Of a stretch of DNA of 64,000 bases, positions 43,501 through 56,397 are shown in pieces. The translations under genes were made by a program, and so were the position numbers. The stretch is from Syngnathus acus. Taxonomy: Eukaryota > Chordata > Actinopteri > Syngnathiformes > Syngnathidae. Location of the stretch: NCBI RefSeq assembly GCF_901709675.1, contig NC_051103.1, forward strand, positions 7,549,501-7,613,500, written 5' to 3'. Each line of letters begins with the position of its first letter. Within the stretch, counting starts at the first letter, position 1. The notes below the pieces were generated by a model. The model searched no databases. It was not told the DNA's origin and was given only the letters and a program-made list of their open reading frames with translations.

Positions 43501-43614
43501 TTAGTGCATGGAAGCGTCAGCCTCTGTGACTTCCGCTCAGGAAAACCATAAACGCATCACAAGCCGGTGAGATGACGACGGTGGCGGTGGTGGTGGTTCC
43601 GAGAGCGGACGAGT
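40544..43614. other. ube2d1 promoter side and ipmk 3' untranslated region
   Basis: No coding exon is found. The first ~250 bases beyond the ube2d1 ATG are its likely promoter. The rest is AT-rich and probably the long 3' UTR of ipmk: minus-strand AATAAA hexamers lie at 41328-41333 and 41451-41456, about 2.2-2.3 kb after its stop. Confidence 0.45.
40723..40742 (-). promoter_or_regulatory. ZNF143/THAP11-type promoter motif upstream of ube2d1
   Basis: The minus strand reads ACTACACTTCCCATGATGCC. This fits the known SBS element ACTACAATTCCCATGATGC with one or two differences. It lies about 180-200 bases upstream of the ube2d1 start codon, the normal setting for this motif at housekeeping promoters. 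Confidence 0.7.
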
Positions 43615-46600
43615 CTAAGCGTCGTCAGAGAGTATCTGGTTCAATACGCTCAGCAGGTGCTTGAGGCCGTAGATGTAGCCGTGATCGGGGCTCTCGCTGG
43701 GGAAAACGTGGGCAAAGTCGATCATCTTGACCTCCACCTGCGCGTTTCCTTCGCTCGCCTCGCCTCCACCTCGCACGGTATCCGCCTCTCTGCCGCCGCC
43801 GCTCTTGTCTCTCTCTCTATCCTCACCCTTCCCATCACGTTGGGATTTGTTTCCGTTTCCGTTTGGCGGTTGCCGGGACAACCACGTGGAGTTGTCCTGC
43901 TCGACGGATACGGGTTGGCGCGGCGTCGGCGGCCCTAAAATGGCGTCGTCTCCGCCGCTACCTTGAAGGCGAGTCTTGGCGCAAAGTTGGAGGCCGCCTT
44001 TCCTGTGATTGCTGAAAATGGAGTCTCGGGTGCAATCACGGGGCTGAATGTTGTTGTTGTTGTTGTACTCTGCCATCTTTTCATTCTTGTCCCCGACCTC
44101 CCGGCTCCTTTCATCCTCGCCCACGGCGGCCGGGCTGTTGGTGGCGATGAGGCCGAAGGTGCTCGAGGAGGGGATGCCCTCGTAGACAAAGAGAAGAGAG
44201 CTGGCGTAGAAGACTAGCTGACGCTGAGACTCGAACCAGTGGAGGATATTCTGTACTCGGCGAATGCTGGCTACTACGGCATCCTTCCTCAGACAAACGC
44301 CGTTGTGAAAAAATTTCGCCAAGCCTAGAGAAGAGAAGAGTTAGGACTTGTTAGGAGAACAAAATAACCATGACACACAAACATACCATCTTTAATGGTG
44401 TCCTTCAACAGTCCCCTTCCATAGTGCTGGTCAAACGTGTCAACAGTGTCACTGGACAGTTTGTAAACCTGTCAGGAAAAAAACCCACATTTAATGAACC
44501 CTAACATTTAATAACATTTTGTACTGTTTGTATGCGGAGGCTATCTTAAAGCAAACAGGAAATGCTAACGGCACAAACAAACGGAAGGGAACGGAAACAA
44601 AGTGATAAATGTTTGAAATATATTTTACTTGCATCCTTTTAAAAAGATAAGATGTACTATCAGTTTTTCCTGGACTCTCCCACCCACGTTGATCCAGTAA
44701 TCAGATAATATCATGGTGTGTCACTTGGTACACATCATTCTGCATCTATTTCTGATTTGAAATCAGTACTTTTTTTTTTTAAATCTGGTGTTCTTCAACT
44801 AATACACTACTTTTCAAAAGAGATTTCAGAACTCACCCTCATGCCAAGGACCAGGAAACCTATCTCCTCCATGAGTGGGTATTTTCTGATCTGTTGCTCC
44901 CTTTTCTCCTGCGAGGCGAACGGATCGTAACTTCGCTGGCCCAGCTTCACATCCATGATGCACGGCTTGACGAAGCGTCGAGTCACATCTTCCAGCTTCA
45001 TGTACAGGTCTGAGGCGGTAACAGGCACAGACAATCTTGACTCCTTGTATTGTATAAGCAGATGTGCAAAATGACTTCTGTACCGTTCGGTGCATATGGA
45101 GAGGACAAGGTGCCGTAATATTTTGGGAGATGTGTCTGGAGCTCAAGAAGGCATGGGTCACAGCAATCCTCTGCATACACCTAGTCAAAAAAAAATAAAT
45201 AGCCAAATTGAATCTCTTTTTTTTTTTTTTGTATGTGCCAGCATGCACATCAGTATTACCATGCTGTAAAATTGCATCTCCCTTGGTCCTCGAGGTGGAG
45301 GCTGCAGTTGCTTCAGGACTGTTCCATCAGGATGCTGCAGAATGCCTTCAACAAAAAAAGTATTTCAGAAATATTGTGGGGAAAATGGATGGATGGAATG
45401 GATAAAAGATAGTAAGTACTCAATTTGATATTTTTTTACACATGCGCTACAAATGGTTACATTTGGATGGTTTCTTTTTTTCCCCTCCACAGCTTGTAAA
45501 ATATGACACAAGTTAAATGGAGACAGCCTATAATGGGGCATGGAGCCTCAAGCAGACTGCAGCTCAATGTTTGTGACAAAGCAACATATTTTCCCTTTTG
45601 ATCCAGGGTGACGTGCATAGAAATCTCTCTGCAATATTACTATTAGCAAGGTATGAGTAATGCAAGCAGCTGCTGGGGAATAAAATGTGCTTTGATTACT
45701 CCTACGATTCGAACTCCACGCTGAAAGACTGTGGGAAGAAAATGCAGATTTTTACGTATCCTGGATATGTTCGAGATGAAGTTTACATAGGAACAGCGGG
45801 AAGTGGTATCGGCCAATCATTTATTAATTTATGGCTTGGGAAAAAAAAAACAGGATACATATATGTACCAATTCAGTTGATAACGCTTACAATAGGTTTA
45901 TTTTACTAAAAGAAAACTTGATGGCTTTATACACATTATTCAGAGTATGGAACTACACTCCAATTTCTTTTCATTCACAGAAATATTTTAAATCATAGTG
46001 TGTGTTTTTCCTCACGTTAAAAAAGGGGGAGGTTCTTTGTGAGATATAAGACATCAAGCAGAAGTCCAAAGGTAAGCATTTATGGCTCTTCCCAATGCTA
46101 TTAAAAGCTTCCTCAAATTAAATGACTTTAGGTATCAATAAAAGTGCCTGGATCAAGAACATCAACTTGGGCTACCATCTAACATGGCAGGGATTCAGTA
46201 ATATAGAACATGAGCAGTCTAATATTACATTTCTTTACATACAAAAGCAGTAATAGCAGTTTTATTGTATTTTTGTTGTTGTTATATTTCAACTTGCTAT
46301 CATATAGGCCAGGCAAACGATATCGATGTAGTATAGCGCTTCAATAAACCTTGAAATGGCCCTACGTTGGTTTCCAATTGAGCAAGTTTGAACAATGCCT
46401 CCCGCCTATGTAGTATATGTAACAAACGAGCAATGGGAGGAGCACTTACGTATTGTGTCGAGTCAGCAGCTATACAAGATGAGCAGGATTCCACTGTTTG
46501 TTCAACACAGCAAAGCCTGCTTGAGTCGATTATGTGAGTCAGTGTATGTGAGCGATGGGTTAATGATTAGGAGTAAGACCAAGCTTAGAAATACAACAAG

Positions 46601-47270
46601 ATAAGATAAGATAAAATCATACGGCTTAACTCAATGCTGCTTTGTTTCGACAGGTAGCAAGACCGCAGGGAAAATACTGTTCCTATTTTGTCATCATAAT
46701 AAACCATTGAACATTTTCCTTGAAATGAGGTGCACCTACCAAACCAAACTTGGTTAAATGATTAAACCACATTGTCGATTTAGTACGTGTGTTTGTTTGC
46801 GTCACCCGATTGCCCTAAAACGGAGGCCTTCAGATGATTCCCTGTTGAATTTTCCAATTTATTTCTATATTATGAGACATTGACCAGAAATTGGTACATT
46901 TTGATCAGTTTAGAATGTCATAACCTTCTTCAAATTTGCCGCAAGGAAATGAAACTTGCATCATTGCATCCTTCTTTAAAAGCTCTTGCAACAGAATTGA
47001 AATGTTCTATACACATATGGGGGTGCACCTGTACTTACCCACTTTATCCACTCCATACTTGTGACCTGCGACCTGATGTGACAGCGGCACGCAGCCATTC
47101 AAGTGAGCCGGTCCTTGCGTTCCAATTGTCCGGTGAGCACTCATTTCTTTGGTGGAGGCAGCGGGAGAGATGCACGGGGTCATGTTGACCCCCACAGCGG
47201 AAGTCAGGTCCAGTCTACCGAGAGCTAAAGAGGACTCCATCATCACTTGATGATGGTGACTTGCTGACAT
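43615..47270 (-). CDS. ipmk: Inositol polyphosphate multikinase (complete, 6 coding exons)
   Basis: IPMK phosphorylates inositol phosphates (IP3 to IP5) and PIP2 in the nucleus, supplying precursors of higher inositol phosphates. Coding exons (-): 47039-47270, 45260-45345, 45084-45180, 44837-45009, 44387-44468, 43615-44324. Total 1380 nt, 459 residues (human 416). Seen: CVPLSHQVAGHKYG, VGILQHPDGTVLKQLQPPPR, the kinase signature PxxxDxKxG in PCIMDVKLGQRSYDPFA (about 154-162), YPLMEEIGFLVLGMRVYK, and IDFAHVFPSE near 425-434, followed by YGLKHLLSVL. Between SSLLFVYEG and the IDFAH end lies a ~150-residue polar low-complexity insert with a poly-Asn run and basic patches, longer than I expect in mammals. 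The first in-frame ATG was used; the N-terminal 55 residues are not conserved. The 1.7-kb first intron (45346-47038) shows nothing recognised. Confidence 0.95.
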
Positions 47271-48521
47271 TTGTGATCAACGACGAGGCCCGGTAATCTT
47301 CGTCCTCAAGCAAAATACATGTATTTCTTGAAAGTCACTGTATGGATTCACATACTTATTACGTAACCAACGCCCTGGATGCAGTTGCAATAAAGTGTTT
47401 GGGCGTGAGGTTGTCAAGTCTTTAGGGAAGTGCTCCAATCCAGACGATAGCAAAGACACAGCGGCTCCGTTCGCTCCTTTCGACTCCCGGTTGCAACTTG
47501 AGGGACGTAGGGCAAAAGTGTTATCCCCGCTGTGACCTGCTGTGAAGCAGAGCTCCCGAGGCGCGCTGATTCAATGATTTTCATATCTTGATCGGCAGCA
47601 TAAATACAATCTGGCCACATCCCACTTCCTGACAGCGTCGATCAAAGGTGAACCATGCACGATTTCCGCTCAGGGATTTCAAAATAAAACCACACAGGCA
47701 TGGTGTGATACAGAACGAGGCGAATTAACTTGTCGGGATCAGCGGTTATATAAGATTGCGCCATTCCAATTGTGATATGTACTCAAGTCAACGTCTGTAT
47801 CAAATAATACGATCCCATTTCCAATCAACTTGAGCTATTTTGAAGAAGCTCCGTTTCTCTTTCCAGACGGAGCTGTTGAGTCTCGTGGAAACTGATATTA
47901 CGTTTCGAGTGGCGTGCAGCTCCCATTAGCAAAACCAAAAGCAGGCTACACAAATGTAGAGTAAAACGTACCGGAATTACGAAAAGGCTTTAGTCCAATT
48001 GCAGATTCCGAAGAATCCCAACAGTCAAAAATGAGCAAAACATTCCAAATGAGAGTCTATTTTTCATCAATAAGACGAAACGCGACAGTCGTCAACCATT
48101 AATTCAGCGTAAACGCGTGGGACACAACATATCGGTTCGAGTGACGATATCCAATGTCAATTCCGTACTGTCGCAAAACATGTTTTCACTCCTTTACGGC
48201 AGCCGTGAAAAGTACTCCCCCCCTCCCTCCCTAACGAACTGTCATCTCTGGATTGTGTATTGCATACTTGTTTACATTTGACCTGCTTTCCTAATGGCCA
48301 GAATCAAACATGAATTAATTTTGTTTTAAATAAATGTTTGCATTCCAAAACCTGGTGAATTACAGTCAAGTCATAATTTAACAAGGGGCAGGCAGATTTT
48401 ATTTCTATTTAGATTCTGTGTCCGATAAAACATTTCTTTTGTTTGATCATTTTTCTCTTAAAGTAGTTTGGGGCACCTCTTCACATTCTTCATTTATCGA
48501 AAATGTAGTCTCTGTTGCTCA
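47271..48521 (-). other. ipmk promoter side and naglu 3' flank
   Basis: No coding exon is seen. A minus-strand AATAAA at 48398-48403 lies ~120 bases after the naglu stop and is a good candidate for its 3' end. The ~1.1 kb from there to the ipmk ATG is presumably ipmk 5' UTR and promoter; no clear motif was found. Confidence 0.5.
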
Positions 48522-51500
48522 TTAAAGTCTTTTCAAGGTTTTCAAGGCTAGCGGGTAATACTTTAGGAAGATCCTACGGGTGATCTCGTACGTGTCACCT
48601 TGAGGCTTTGTGGGGTACTTTTGACCATTATAAATAAATCCCTTTTCTACCTGGAAGACCGCCTGGTTGAAGGCATCTTGCTTAAATGGCTGTCCACTGT
48701 CCAGACACTCCACCAGTGTTTGGACAAAAAGGCCCCATCGTTGGGCGTAGTAGTCCTCCATGAGGCCTCCCCACTCCTTGCTGGCATAGTCATGGATTTC
48801 ACCATTGGGGCCCCACAAAGTCAGCTGGTTCCTGGCATTCATATCATAAAGCTGGGCCTCCTCCTCATCAATAGCCAAAGATTTGGCCTGCTCCAGCCAT
48901 TTTCCCAACAGGAAATTCCGATCGCTGCAAAGTAAACGATTGAGTTCTGGCAAAAGGTCGTATATGAGCACCCCCGCTGAAACCAGCAGTTCTGGCAACT
49001 TTTGTTTATGAAAGGCATCTGCGATATCCAGGTAAAACTTGGTGGTCAGAACTTGTAAGACCTCCCGGGTGACATCGACCAGATCGTACCGGAACGTTTC
49101 CTTGGACATAAGAGAAGGAGCCGCTTGGATGAGGAGTTGCCACGCTTTGAACAAGTCCGCAGGGTCGTACCAAAGGTCGGTTTGCAGGCGGAAAGAAGGC
49201 CGGCGCACCAGAGGGCTGTGGTTATGATTTCGATAATGTGGCACGGTGCAATTGTAGACGCTGGAAAACAGGAGTCTCCATGCGGCGATCAGACTGTCTT
49301 GCGTGGTGCCGTAACGACGCAGAGCATACAGAGACGCCCATTTGACCAAGTTGACGGGCTCCTTGCGCCACGCCAGTTCGCTCATGAATTCGTACATGAC
49401 GGGATTCTGCTCGATGCCCTCGGGTGTCATACCCACGCCGACCATGGTGGAGTTGGGGAAACGCGAGGCTTTGAAGGGCCCCGAGTTGACACTCTCAACT
49501 GTGCCAAAGAGACCGCTGTTGCCGCCAAAGTTTTGCAGCATGCACCAGATGAAAGGCTGTCCGTAGAAAGACTCAGTGTAGGAGAAAATTGGCTCCGTCT
49601 CTGCAAACAAATCGAGCACGATCATCCGTCCAAGTGGCACGCCGTGTAGTAGGGCCTGGATCTGGGCAGGCTTCCAGAAATCGGCAGCACTAAAGAACAA
49701 CCAACCCTGCATCAGCCAAACTGCCTGAGGATCGACTATGGAGAGAGCGAGAGACAAACACACATTAAAAAAACAAACACCAAAAAAAAAAAAACATGAG
49801 GAACAAGAAAGGGACTGTTCTGCAACATGGGTGAAATATTTAACTCAGTAGGGGACTTTTTGAAGGGTCCCCAAACTGGGACAATTAATTGTACTTGAAA
49901 ATAACGACAACAAATTAACATTGGCTATAATCTTACAAACTGTTGCGCTAAAGTTCACACACTAAAGCCGTTTTTCCAAAGTTCCAGTTCAGTTGAGCAA
50001 AATAAAGTTCCAAATGGTTAAGCATGACCTGTTTGACATTGTTTTTGTAAAGCGCTTTGTTACTGTTGTGAAAGCGCTTCATCGATTGTATTATATTATT
50101 CGGTCACAGGCTACCGTAATAGCTGCATCCCTTTTTGAAGAAAATAATTGGATTTTTTCCATCATGGTTTGTGTACCGAAAACTGAAAACTCACCGGCGG
50201 TCATTGAGGCAAAGACGGCTCGACTGACCGCTGACAGGTAAGCGGGGTCCGAGGAGGGCGGAATCATCTCGTTGAAGGTGTCCGTGTTGTAGATGTGATC
50301 GCTCCCAAATTGTTTGATCACCTGGGAGAGATAGAGGGAACCAATCCGGAGGAAAAGCGGATCCCTCGGGTCCAAGATATAGGAGCAGGAGAAGCTGCAG
50401 TTGAAATGAGACCAAGGCCCCAGTCTTGTTACATTTGCCTCTGGATGCAACCTGAAATTAAAAAATTGGACTTTTAACAAGTTATAGAACATGCTGGGGA
50501 AAGTCAAAAGAAAATATAATAAATATGCAAAGCTTTTATTCTGAAATGGATGCTTTTATTTTGAAATGTGCGGGTGGCTTAACGGAGCAAGCGCAGCAAT
50601 TTAGTGGAAGTTTTCCACTTCTCAATCAACTATTTTTCTAAAAAGCAACTATAGTAATGCTAGAAGGGAGGGGGGAAAAAAAAAAACATACACAAGTAGC
50701 AGCTTGATAAAACATAAGTCTACACACCCCTTTTCAAATTGCTGTGCAAAAACACTGGTAAATAACTTTTGTATTTTTAAAAATGTTGAATCTTTTTTTT
50801 GCAGTATATAAAAAATTAACAATGATTGTACTAAGAACTATTTGCAATGGCAGAAAAAGATTAAAAAAAATTTTTTAACCTGAGGATTCCTTTGGGGATG
50901 TTCCCAGAGAAGGCTGGCAGCACTGGAATCATGCCAAATGATCTCATGCGTGCCAAGATTTTAAACTGTAAAAAAAATAATAATAAGGGCAATAAGTTTT
51001 AACCCTGTACTGAACCCTACTTTTTATCTGTCACATTGATTTGCTGTTTATTGAACGAGATAAGGTCACAGTACTTGGAGGGTCAGCTGGTTGACATGCC
51101 AGGATTGCGGCAGAGGCCCACCGAACTTGAACATGTTTCCCATGCGGTTCCAGGCCAGAAATGCCGGGCCGGCGAAGAATTCTTCCACTTCTGATTGGTT
51201 TAAACCAAGAGCGCGGTAAACCTAAAAGCAAACATTTGGTACCGTTTGACATTGAAGAGACCGAGATGAATTTTTGCTCCTACCTCTTGCCACAGGGCCT
51301 CTTGACCAGTGAAAGCCAATGGAAGATTGATCCCATTAAGTGCCATCCAGTCAATCTCCCTCTCCCACCTTGGCCAGTCCCACCACACAGTCGAATAACT
51401 TGCCGTGCAGACATTCTGATAGTAGCGGAACCTGGACACAGAGCAAATGGGATGAAGATGAAACATGGATCCTGTTTCCATGGACTGGAATGCAGAAATG

Positions 51501-53018
51501 TTTCTTTTTACTAATAGTTGAGAATAATGCATTGTTGAGAAGGCACAGTTTAGTTGCGATAAAGTATGAAAGCCCCTCTTTTGTTGTTACTTGTCAGGGC
51601 ACCTCTGATGACTGCTGAAGCTTTTGAGTGGCAAAAACTGGTGACGTCAAAGAGAGAGAGGGAATGTGGCAAATTGGCACAGGCTGCTCAGTACAATATG
51701 GAACAGATTCGATATAGTTTGAAATGTTATATTAGATTATGGACAGATCAAATCTTCAAAAATGGAGAAAACGATTCCTAAATTAGATAACACCAGACAC
51801 CTAGAATGTAAGCAATCAGCTTTTAATTGTCAGAAAATTGTTGAGTTCCCTTCCAGTACCCAAAGTCAACTTTGACCTTAAAACAAAAAGGTACATCATG
51901 GATTAATAGCACACCACACTATAACCAACTCCCCTGAGGGCAAACAAGATTTCTAACGAGCCTGGAATGAAAACCATCAAGTCGACACCCGTGTAATCGA
52001 CTATTATACAGTCATGGGAAAAACAAATAGTGCCACACTTTGCCATGCTTCACATGGCTTTTTCACTCTGTGCACATGACATAACTAGGGTGAGCTGATG
52101 CGGCTCTAATTTACAACGGTTCGTTGAGAGAAATGCTCCTTTTAAAAGGACACCGTTGCCGCCCGAGTGAACAATGAAACATAATGACTTACAATGCTCT
52201 ATTTGTCATGCACCCATGTGTTTTTATTATGTTCTCACTTGCAATGGGCTGCACAATGCAAATATTTCCATTATATAGCTGACAGTGACACCAAGTGTTG
52301 CGTAAAGAGCAAATAAAGAAATAAATACTTTTTATATGAACCCCCCCAAAGCTAATATTAATGAATGAAGATGAAAACTTGCCGTTTCATTCTTTTTTAT
52401 TTAAAAGCATTTTCTTGAATTGTGTTAATTATGACAACCTTGCCAGTTAATAGCAACACCAAATCCAAGTTGTTGCAAATGATTAACACAAGCCACGAGA
52501 TCAATGCATGAAACTAATTTGAATAGGCACAACTTTTTATTTTGCCGGAACACACCGTCCGTCCGTCCGTCCCCACGTGTCGGTGTGTTGGCTTGGGTCA
52601 CTGACCTGTGCTGGGTGTTGATGCGGAGGACACCGGAGACTTTCGGAAGAGGACGGGGCAGATCCAGCTGATCACCGGACCACGACACGTGACAATTGCA
52701 GAAATACTTCAAGTAGTTGTAAAGCCCCGAGGCCACAGACACTCCAGTGTTGCCCGTAACGACTATCTTGTTGTTTTTCGTGGATTTGAGCTCACACACA
52801 TCGAGGCTGTCGTTGGAGAGGCTCCGATTAACTATGATGATGAACTCTGTGGATCGGTTCCCCAGCAGGCGTCTCAGCAGCCCGACCACAGCTCTGCCCT
52901 GTGTCTTGTCGCTGCCTTGCGCTTTTAAGTGATCCAAAGATGGAAATGTACATGTCGCGGTCACGCACAGGTAGAGCACGACGGCGACAACCAAGCTGCA
53001 ATCCCTCGTGGGTGACAT
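48522..53018 (-). CDS. naglu: Alpha-N-acetylglucosaminidase, lysosomal (complete, 6 coding exons)
   Basis: NAGLU is a GH89 lysosomal hydrolase that removes terminal alpha-GlcNAc from heparan sulfate; loss of the human gene causes Sanfilippo syndrome type B. Coding exons (-): 52606-53018, 51284-51431, 51075-51221, 50880-50965, 50195-50451, 48522-49735. Total 2265 nt, 754 residues (human 743). Seen: a hydrophobic signal peptide ([16 protein letters not shown]), [17 protein letters not shown], the [16 protein letters not shown] segment, [22 protein letters not shown] with the first likely catalytic Glu at 326, and [10 protein letters not shown] with the second at 456. That spacing of 130 equals the human pair E316/E446 as I recall it. 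I chose the ATG at 53016-53018 because it directly precedes the signal peptide; an in-frame ATG at 53043-53045 would add nine residues. The 1.2-kb intron 1 (51432-52605) includes a short CGTC repeat near 52556-52572. Confidence 0.95.
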
Positions 53019-53676
53019 TGCGATTCCTTCGACAAGATTTCCCACCGCAGCGCAGGTTTAAAAACAGGACGATGGCTCCATTTGTAGTTAACCAGGAAGC
53101 GTCGCGTTCCCGACGAACTGCGAGCCAATCAGAACAGTTCTTGCTTTTTCTGTCAAAAATCAGGGTACTGGATTATTATTATTATTTTTTTAAATGTTGT
53201 TCATAACATTTTATATTACATTTACCTTGCTTATATTTGTTAAACTTGAATGGATTCGTGTCATTTTCTGGCATTGAGATGCTATTTTAATAAAACAAAT
53301 ACATGCGTGAACTTATACTTGGTTGGTACAATGTGTTGTAGAAAATAATTCAAATAAAAATGTATGGATGTATTATTTAGTCATAAAAGAAGCATTTATC
53401 ATAATTCTATCATAATTATCATAATTATAGGCGAAAAGCGAGGGTCCGCTGATTTGTTTTATCCTCCAGTCCAGTCGGTGGCGCTAACAAATATTTTTGT
53501 TAATACCCATAATCCACCGGGGGTGACTAAAGGCGCCTTTAGCTGCAGGTTGTCGTGCTGCATGTGTGCAGGACTGAAGGATATCGCATGTATGAATATA
53601 CAATCGTCGTGGAATTTTTTGGTCTCGATTTTTTATTGATCCATCCGACGTCATTTTAGGTGCAAACAACGCCGGC
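53019..53676. promoter_or_regulatory. Head-to-head promoter region between naglu (-) and tfam (+)
   Basis: About 660 bases separate the two start codons. A CRE-like CGACGTCA lies at 53647-53654, about 25 bases before the tfam ATG, and there is a CAAT-like AGCCAATCAG at about 53122-53131 near naglu. No NRF1-like GCGCATGCGC site was seen. Shared regulation is inferred from the layout only. Confidence 0.5.
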
Positions 53677-55479
53677 ATGGCCCCGTTCGGTTTAGTGACC
53701 GCAAGTGTCAGTCTTCTGGCCAAGTCCTTCAATTTCTTCACTTGCACAAACACTCTTGCAAGGTAGATAACTTTGCTTCAACTAAATTTGCACTCGAGTA
53801 GCTTTTTTTTGCATGATTAGTGCAGTATTTGGCAATGTTTACATATTAGTAAGAACTAATCTGAAACTATTTGAAATGATACCATAAGGGAAACTTCATA
53901 ATTTCTTGGTTGTGGGGGTCATTTGCACAATAACACTTGTCTTCTTTTTAGGCAATGAATGATCCAAATGCATTAGCCAGGAAGTCCATAGCAGTGGCAG
54001 AGCTGCACTGTGATTGTTTACAGCAATTCCAGTAAATGCAAGATAGTAATATTTGTATCTTTGCTCTATCAGAGTCGTCGTCCGTACCTCATACAGGAAC
54101 CAAGTAAAATGCTTGTCCACCCAAGCCAGTGAGCGTCCAAAGAAGCCTCTCAATGGATACATGAGATACGTCATGCAGCAGAAGCCAATCCTTGCAAGTC
54201 AGAACCCAGGTAAGCATATTCATCTCCAATCATCTCACTCATGAGCAGCTATGACATCATGAGCATCTTTTCTCAAAGCCTACGCTGATACAACTGGTCA
54301 TTATAATCTTGTTTTCTTTAGACGTCAAAATAATCGATATCGTCAGCAAGATCGCCCAGGAATGGAGAGTCATGAAACCAGAGCAAAAGCAGGTATTTCA
54401 TCTTAATCGCCACGGTGGAATTGTAAACGTTGAAAGTCATCTGTTCATGGGCATCATATTTTATTATATATAGAATATATTTGGAAATCGTTCAGCCCTA
54501 ATACAGTATAAATGGGAAAGTCAGTTGACGTAACGCTAAATTGCCTGATTGATATTTCCCATGAAGCCGTACGAAGATGCATTTCTGCTGGACAATGAAC
54601 AGTTTAAGAAAGAGCTACAGCGCTACAAGGACCAGTTGACCCCAGCGCAGATCGAGCAGCAAGTCATCGAGAAGAGGGACAGGTTGGCCAGGAGGAAGGC
54701 CATCCGCAAAAAGAGGGTAAGGGAATCAAGAAGAAGAAAACTCATGAGCCGTGATTGCTTGTGACCTGAGAGAGCAACTCTGATGTCAGTCAGCAAGAAG
54801 AACAATAAAGAAAAGATCAATATTTTTGATGTGATTTAGGAAGCAACCACTATGGGCAAGCCAAAACGTCCTCGCTCGGCATTCAACATCTATATGTCCG
54901 AACATTTTGAGGAAGCCAAAGGAGAAAACACACAGGTTAGTATTACCAACAATTTTATTTGTGCGCATCCCTAAATGAGCTCTCTCAAACGTACTTATTA
55001 TTTTTTTGTCACCTCCCGACACGTCATGATGAATTTGTATTGTCTAACTAGATTTCATGTGTTGTATTCTAGGCAAAGATGAAGACTCTGTATGATCAAT
55101 GGAGGAATCTTTTCGGAAATCAGAAGCAGGTGGGCCTGATTGATTCTAAAAATAGTCATCACCCTAAATATTGAGTAACTTTGTGCACCAAATGTATCAA
55201 ACTGTCCATTTGTTCCAGGTCTATACACAGCTGGCTGAGGATGATAAAATCCGCTACAAGAATGAGATCAAGTCATGGGAAGAGCACATGATGGAAATTG
55301 GACGAAATGACCTGCTCAGAGACAAGACTATCTCGAGCCAGAAGCGACAGGCTGCACAAGCTGAAAAGGCCAAGATAAAAAAGAAAGTCAAGAAGCTAAC
55401 CCCCAAAGCCAAATCAAGAACTGCTAAGAAGACAAAAAGCACGGTTGCAAAAGCTGCCAAAAAGACAAAAAAGACTTAG
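53677..55479 (+). CDS. tfam: Mitochondrial transcription factor A (complete, 7 coding exons)
   Basis: TFAM packages mtDNA and bends the mitochondrial promoters to recruit the transcription machinery. Coding exons: 53677-53762, 54073-54209, 54322-54392, 54567-54716, 54840-54935, 55073-55129, 55219-55479. Total 858 nt, 285 residues (human 246). Seen: a Ser/Thr-rich, acid-free N terminus fitting a mitochondrial presequence; HMG box 1 from about residue 48 ([31 protein letters not shown]); a charged linker ([17 protein letters not shown]); HMG box 2 from about 154 ([38 protein letters not shown]). The last ~45 residues are mostly Lys, Ala, Thr and Ser, longer than the human tail and histone H1-like. 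An AATAAA at 55735-55740 lies ~260 bases past the stop. Confidence 0.96.
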
Positions 55480-56397
55480 TCTTTGTTTTTTAGCGGAATC
55501 TCATGTTCCAAGTGTTATAGACTACTACTAACACAGGTCTGTGTTTTGTTGGTTTCTCCTCTTATTTGGAGTTGCAGAAAAATTGTTGAGGTTCAGCAGA
55601 AATTAAAGGCTGTAAACATCTCCCACTTTCTTGCCGTACAGGCTTCACTTTCTGTAATATATAGTCACACTTATTTAGAATATACTCTTAGGATTTATAC
55701 ATTATTAGCATCACCGTCCTTTTGTATTTTTTTTAATAAAAGAATCATATCCACTTTGTGTTATGTCAAACGACATCCACCTGACACCTGCATTGAGAAA
55801 AAAGGGGGAAGATCAGTTCAACACAAAAACAATTCTCTGGCAGGAAATCTACAAACAATATTTATGAAGTGCACAACTTCAACTGTTCAACATGAGCAGA
55901 ATATATACAAAACATTTCAATATGTGACAAAAACATTTACAAAAAAAAAGGAGCATTCACTATACAAACATTTTGACCTCGTCGCTTTACCTCCGTAACT
56001 TCCAAACTGGTATTGAAAACGATACCATGGCAAAGACCTTATCAGTAAAAAGCAGTGGAATAATACTAGCTCACAGCTAAACAACTTCCAAATTTGTATT
56101 TGTAGTCATTCGATTATTAAAAGGATACAAATTGGAATAATAAGAAAAATACATTTGAACCATTTTTAGACACTTTTGAACATATGAAAGATTTTTTTTA
56201 AACATGTTTTTTTAAACATTTATAACATGTAAATATTAAATATTGGAAACAGGATATAACTGACGATCGTTTATTGAAGTTAGCACTCCGGGCTTATTAG
56301 CTGCCTAATAGAGCAATGCAAAACTACATCAATAAAACCCTCATGCTATCATCATCATCTGCTGGTGAGATGATCAGGATCCTTGTTGCTGTTGTGG
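55480..56397. other. Convergent 3' region of tfam (+) and polr3d (-)
   Basis: No coding exon was seen. The tfam polyadenylation hexamer is at 55735-55740 and a minus-strand hexamer at 56270-56275 lies ~125 bases past the polr3d stop. A long open frame at 55483-55998 has UTR-like composition and no family resemblance. Confidence 0.55.

Noticed and set aside
43657-43966. Plus-strand frames of 79-93 codons
   Set aside because: Antisense to the last ipmk exon.
49125-49649. 174-codon open frame on the plus strand
   Set aside because: Antisense to the last naglu exon, which matches GH89 throughout.
55483-55998. 171-codon open frame after tfam
   Set aside because: It lies past the tfam stop, contains the tfam polyadenylation hexamer, and has UTR-like composition without family resemblance.
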